Assembly (NCBI GenBank): GCA_004151065.3
Contig: NWUY0304818615.1
Coordinates: 1 to 20,162 of the forward strand
Direction: 5' to 3'
Source: Larix sibirica
Taxonomy: Eukaryota; Streptophyta; Pinopsida; Pinales; Pinaceae
DNA length: 20,162 nt
The number at the start of each line of letters is the position of its first letter. Positions within the stretch are counted from its first letter, which is position 1. This document shows, in pieces, positions 18,419 to 20,162 of this stretch. The notes below the pieces were generated by a model. The model ran no database searches and was not told the origin of the DNA. It saw only the letters and a program-made list of their open reading frames with translations. The position numbers and the translations under genes are program-made.

Positions 18419-19160
18419 AATCGCTCTACAAAACCCTAAACCAATATGTGGGTCGAAACATGAGTCAATCTACTAGAGAGATACAACTCAAAGTGAGTGT
18501 ATATTCAAGTAACAACCTCCAAAGTGACCTATAGACAACATGCCAATTCTCAAACCAATAGTTATTCCTTGGTTCTCCATCGAGATCCTTTGTAATGAAT
18601 TCACAATAAATAATGTTATAATTCTAATAGGGTTAAATGCCTTTTGTCAACCACACAAGTTCACACCCTATTTGGTATGGAAATCTCTCTAAATTATGAT
18701 ATGATTGCCAGTTTTGGTTTATGAGAAGAACACAAAAATGAAAATGTAGAATATGGTCCTACAAGTAAATTAATCTATTTTTTCCTAGCTATGAACTAAA
18801 GAGAAAAATAGATAAAGTTAAATAAAAATAAAAGCTAATAACAAAAAGGAATTAATCCACTGAGTCATTAATAGCAAAAATTCCAAATAACCAACAACAA
18901 GCCAAGGTAAACCTACAATTAAAATTCCATATCCATATGCTGACACCATTTAAGAACAAAAATAAGAATATACAAAAACTAATCAGAATAAAAACCTACA
19001 ACATAAAATGCCCAATGTTACAATACTTTCTGAATATTATGAGTATCAAAGAACAATCTCACCATTCACATAACACTAAACATTCTCCAAAAATGTATGA
19101 CCAACATGCTACTCTATTAACAATGATTTTAGATTGCAATTATAAGCCAAAAACACCTTT
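18419..19160. other. Upstream flank of the minus-strand copia, LTR not resolved
   Basis: This AT-rich stretch should contain the leader and 5' LTR of the minus-strand copia. At 18560-18541 (minus) the sequence TTGGTTTGAGAAT weakly resembles the tRNA-Met primer-binding site, 9 of 13 positions. No CCAACA/TGTTGG LTR ends are recognisable. No gene is seen. Confidence 0.3.
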
Positions 19161-19167
19161 ATATTCT

Positions 19168-20135
19168 TCACAAACTTTGTATTAAAAAACAATAAATTTT
19201 TTTGGCGATTATCAATTCAACTTGCAACTTTCGCATTCTCTTCTTACTTGAATAATTTTGTCTAAGTGTGTGGGTAGATAAGATGTTCAAGTGACACCTC
19301 AACCAAATTATGTATAACTTTATACAATTTTTCTTTGATGTGGCTAGAAAGGAATTTATGAGGATTATTTCCTTGGAAGGAGAGGTGATATATTCTTTTA
19401 GTTTTGTTTTGATGACACTAGAGACATGTTTGATTGCACGCCGCTCCATTATTTTACCCTGTTGCAAATTTGTCGCTACCTCTTCTCGTGGTGTAAATGT
19501 GTTTGCTTTCCCAAAAGAAGGCACGTTGCATTTCTATGTAATTCTTTCAACTACCTTCCATAGTTGTTGACATTCACTAAAAGTATCATCAACTTCCTTC
19601 TGTAACTTTAGGCATGAATATTTCTAACATTGAAGACTCGCATACTTATGTAGCATATCCTCGTCACTCATTTTAGGAATGTCGAGGGAGCATCTCTATG
19701 ATACAATTGCCACTTAATTATGAGAATGGAGCACTCGTTCGATCTCTCCTACCTTTCCTGTAGATCATATATTGTATTAGTGAGAGCATGTAACTCTATG
19801 CATTGGTCTTAGATATCTTGTAAATTTTTGTAGAGTGTGCCCCAGGCTATGTTCAACTTATTTTGTGTTTCAGAAAGCATAATTTATGAAATCCAAATTG
19901 CTTATGTTTTCTTAATTATAATATTTGACTTGGTTCTCTATGAACTCTTCCTTTTTATTACATTCATCTAAGAGATCCCTTTTCATATTGAGAACGTTAA
20001 ACTAATTGTACTTAGAAATTTCAACTCCAACATATGCCATCACGATTGGATCAGTTTTATCTACCTCCATGACCACAACCTCTGTAGTTTTAACCAACTC
20101 TTTATTGGTAATGACATTTCTTATTTTATGTGTCT
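19168..20135 (-). pseudogene. Unidentified decayed coding-like sequence, coiled-coil rich
   Basis: The minus strand shows protein-like sequence in changing frames. ELVKTTEVVVMEVDKTDPIV and MAYVGVEISKYN (about 20105-20000) are followed by MKRDLLDECNKKEEFIENQV. Next comes MLSETQNKLNIAWGTLYKNL (near 19880) with ELHALTNTIYDLQE, then MSDEDMLHKYASLQ and KLQKEVDDTFSECQQLWKVV (about 19670-19560), and finally a frame open from 19524 to 19168 (118 codons, starting MPSFGKANTFTPREEVATNL). The heptad-like charged pattern suggests coiled coil. Stops and shifts are frequent. I do not recognise the family; a retroelement gag-like protein or an unknown transposon protein is possible. Confidence 0.4.
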
Positions 20136-20142
20136 AGTGAAC

Positions 20143-20162
20143 TGTAATATCCCGATTTTGAC
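20143..20162 (+). mobile_element. Possible LTR start at the window edge
   Basis: TGTAATATCCCGATTTTGAC at the very end resembles the 5' terminus of many plant Ty3/gypsy LTRs (TGTAA.A.CCCG). Only 20 bases are available, so the assignment rests on the terminal motif alone. Confidence 0.35.

Noticed and set aside
18541-18560. Possible primer-binding site of the minus-strand copia
   Set aside because: Only about 9 of 13 positions match and no LTR end adjoins it; mentioned in the flank entry but not called as a site.

Overview
The window looks like nuclear DNA of a land plant, most likely a seed plant with a large, repeat-rich genome. A gymnosperm would fit, but that is inference. The grounds are one spliced gene with GT-AG introns whose product matches the plant single-RRM (ARP1 / RBM24-38-like) family, AT-rich intergenic DNA, and old, heavily mutated Ty1/copia, Ty3/gypsy and LINE-type remains. 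Nothing looks bacterial, and there is no CRISPR array, operon, rRNA or tRNA gene.

Layout. 1-1100: AT-rich DNA with no gene seen. 1160-1822: GC-rich then TG-rich promoter and leader zone. 1823-5453 (+): the only intact gene, six coding exons (1823-2140, 2415-2547, 4275-4407, 4645-4681, 4958-5180, 5323-5453) that join into a 324-residue RRM protein with low-complexity flanks. 5454-8780: 3' flank with short degenerate tandem duplications and no recognisable gene. 8790-10120 (-): dead Ty3/gypsy pol remnant (RNase H, integrase, C-terminal pol). 10121-10632: four ~129-bp tandem repeats abutting that remnant. 11180-12140 (-): unidentified broken coding-like sequence. 12155-12533 (-): LINE-type RNase H domain. 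About 12540-14039 (+): a probable copia LTR, followed by a primer-binding site, a mutated gag with three zinc knuckles, and the start of the protease (to about 15760). 15795-18418 (-): a second copia remnant in opposite orientation, from gag to the start of RT. 19170-20135 (-): unidentified decayed coiled-coil coding-like sequence. 20143-20162: possible start of another LTR.

The RRM gene appears functional: its splice phases all fit and RNP1 and RNP2 are intact. The other coding remains carry stops, frameshifts and, in several cases, lost catalytic residues, so they are fossils. I did not find a convincing undescribed system. The points most worth checking are GU-rich tracts around the RRM gene that could serve autoregulation, the filler-like duplication at the junction of two inverted copia fragments, the tandem array beginning at the gypsy breakpoint, and the two unidentified coding-like stretches.
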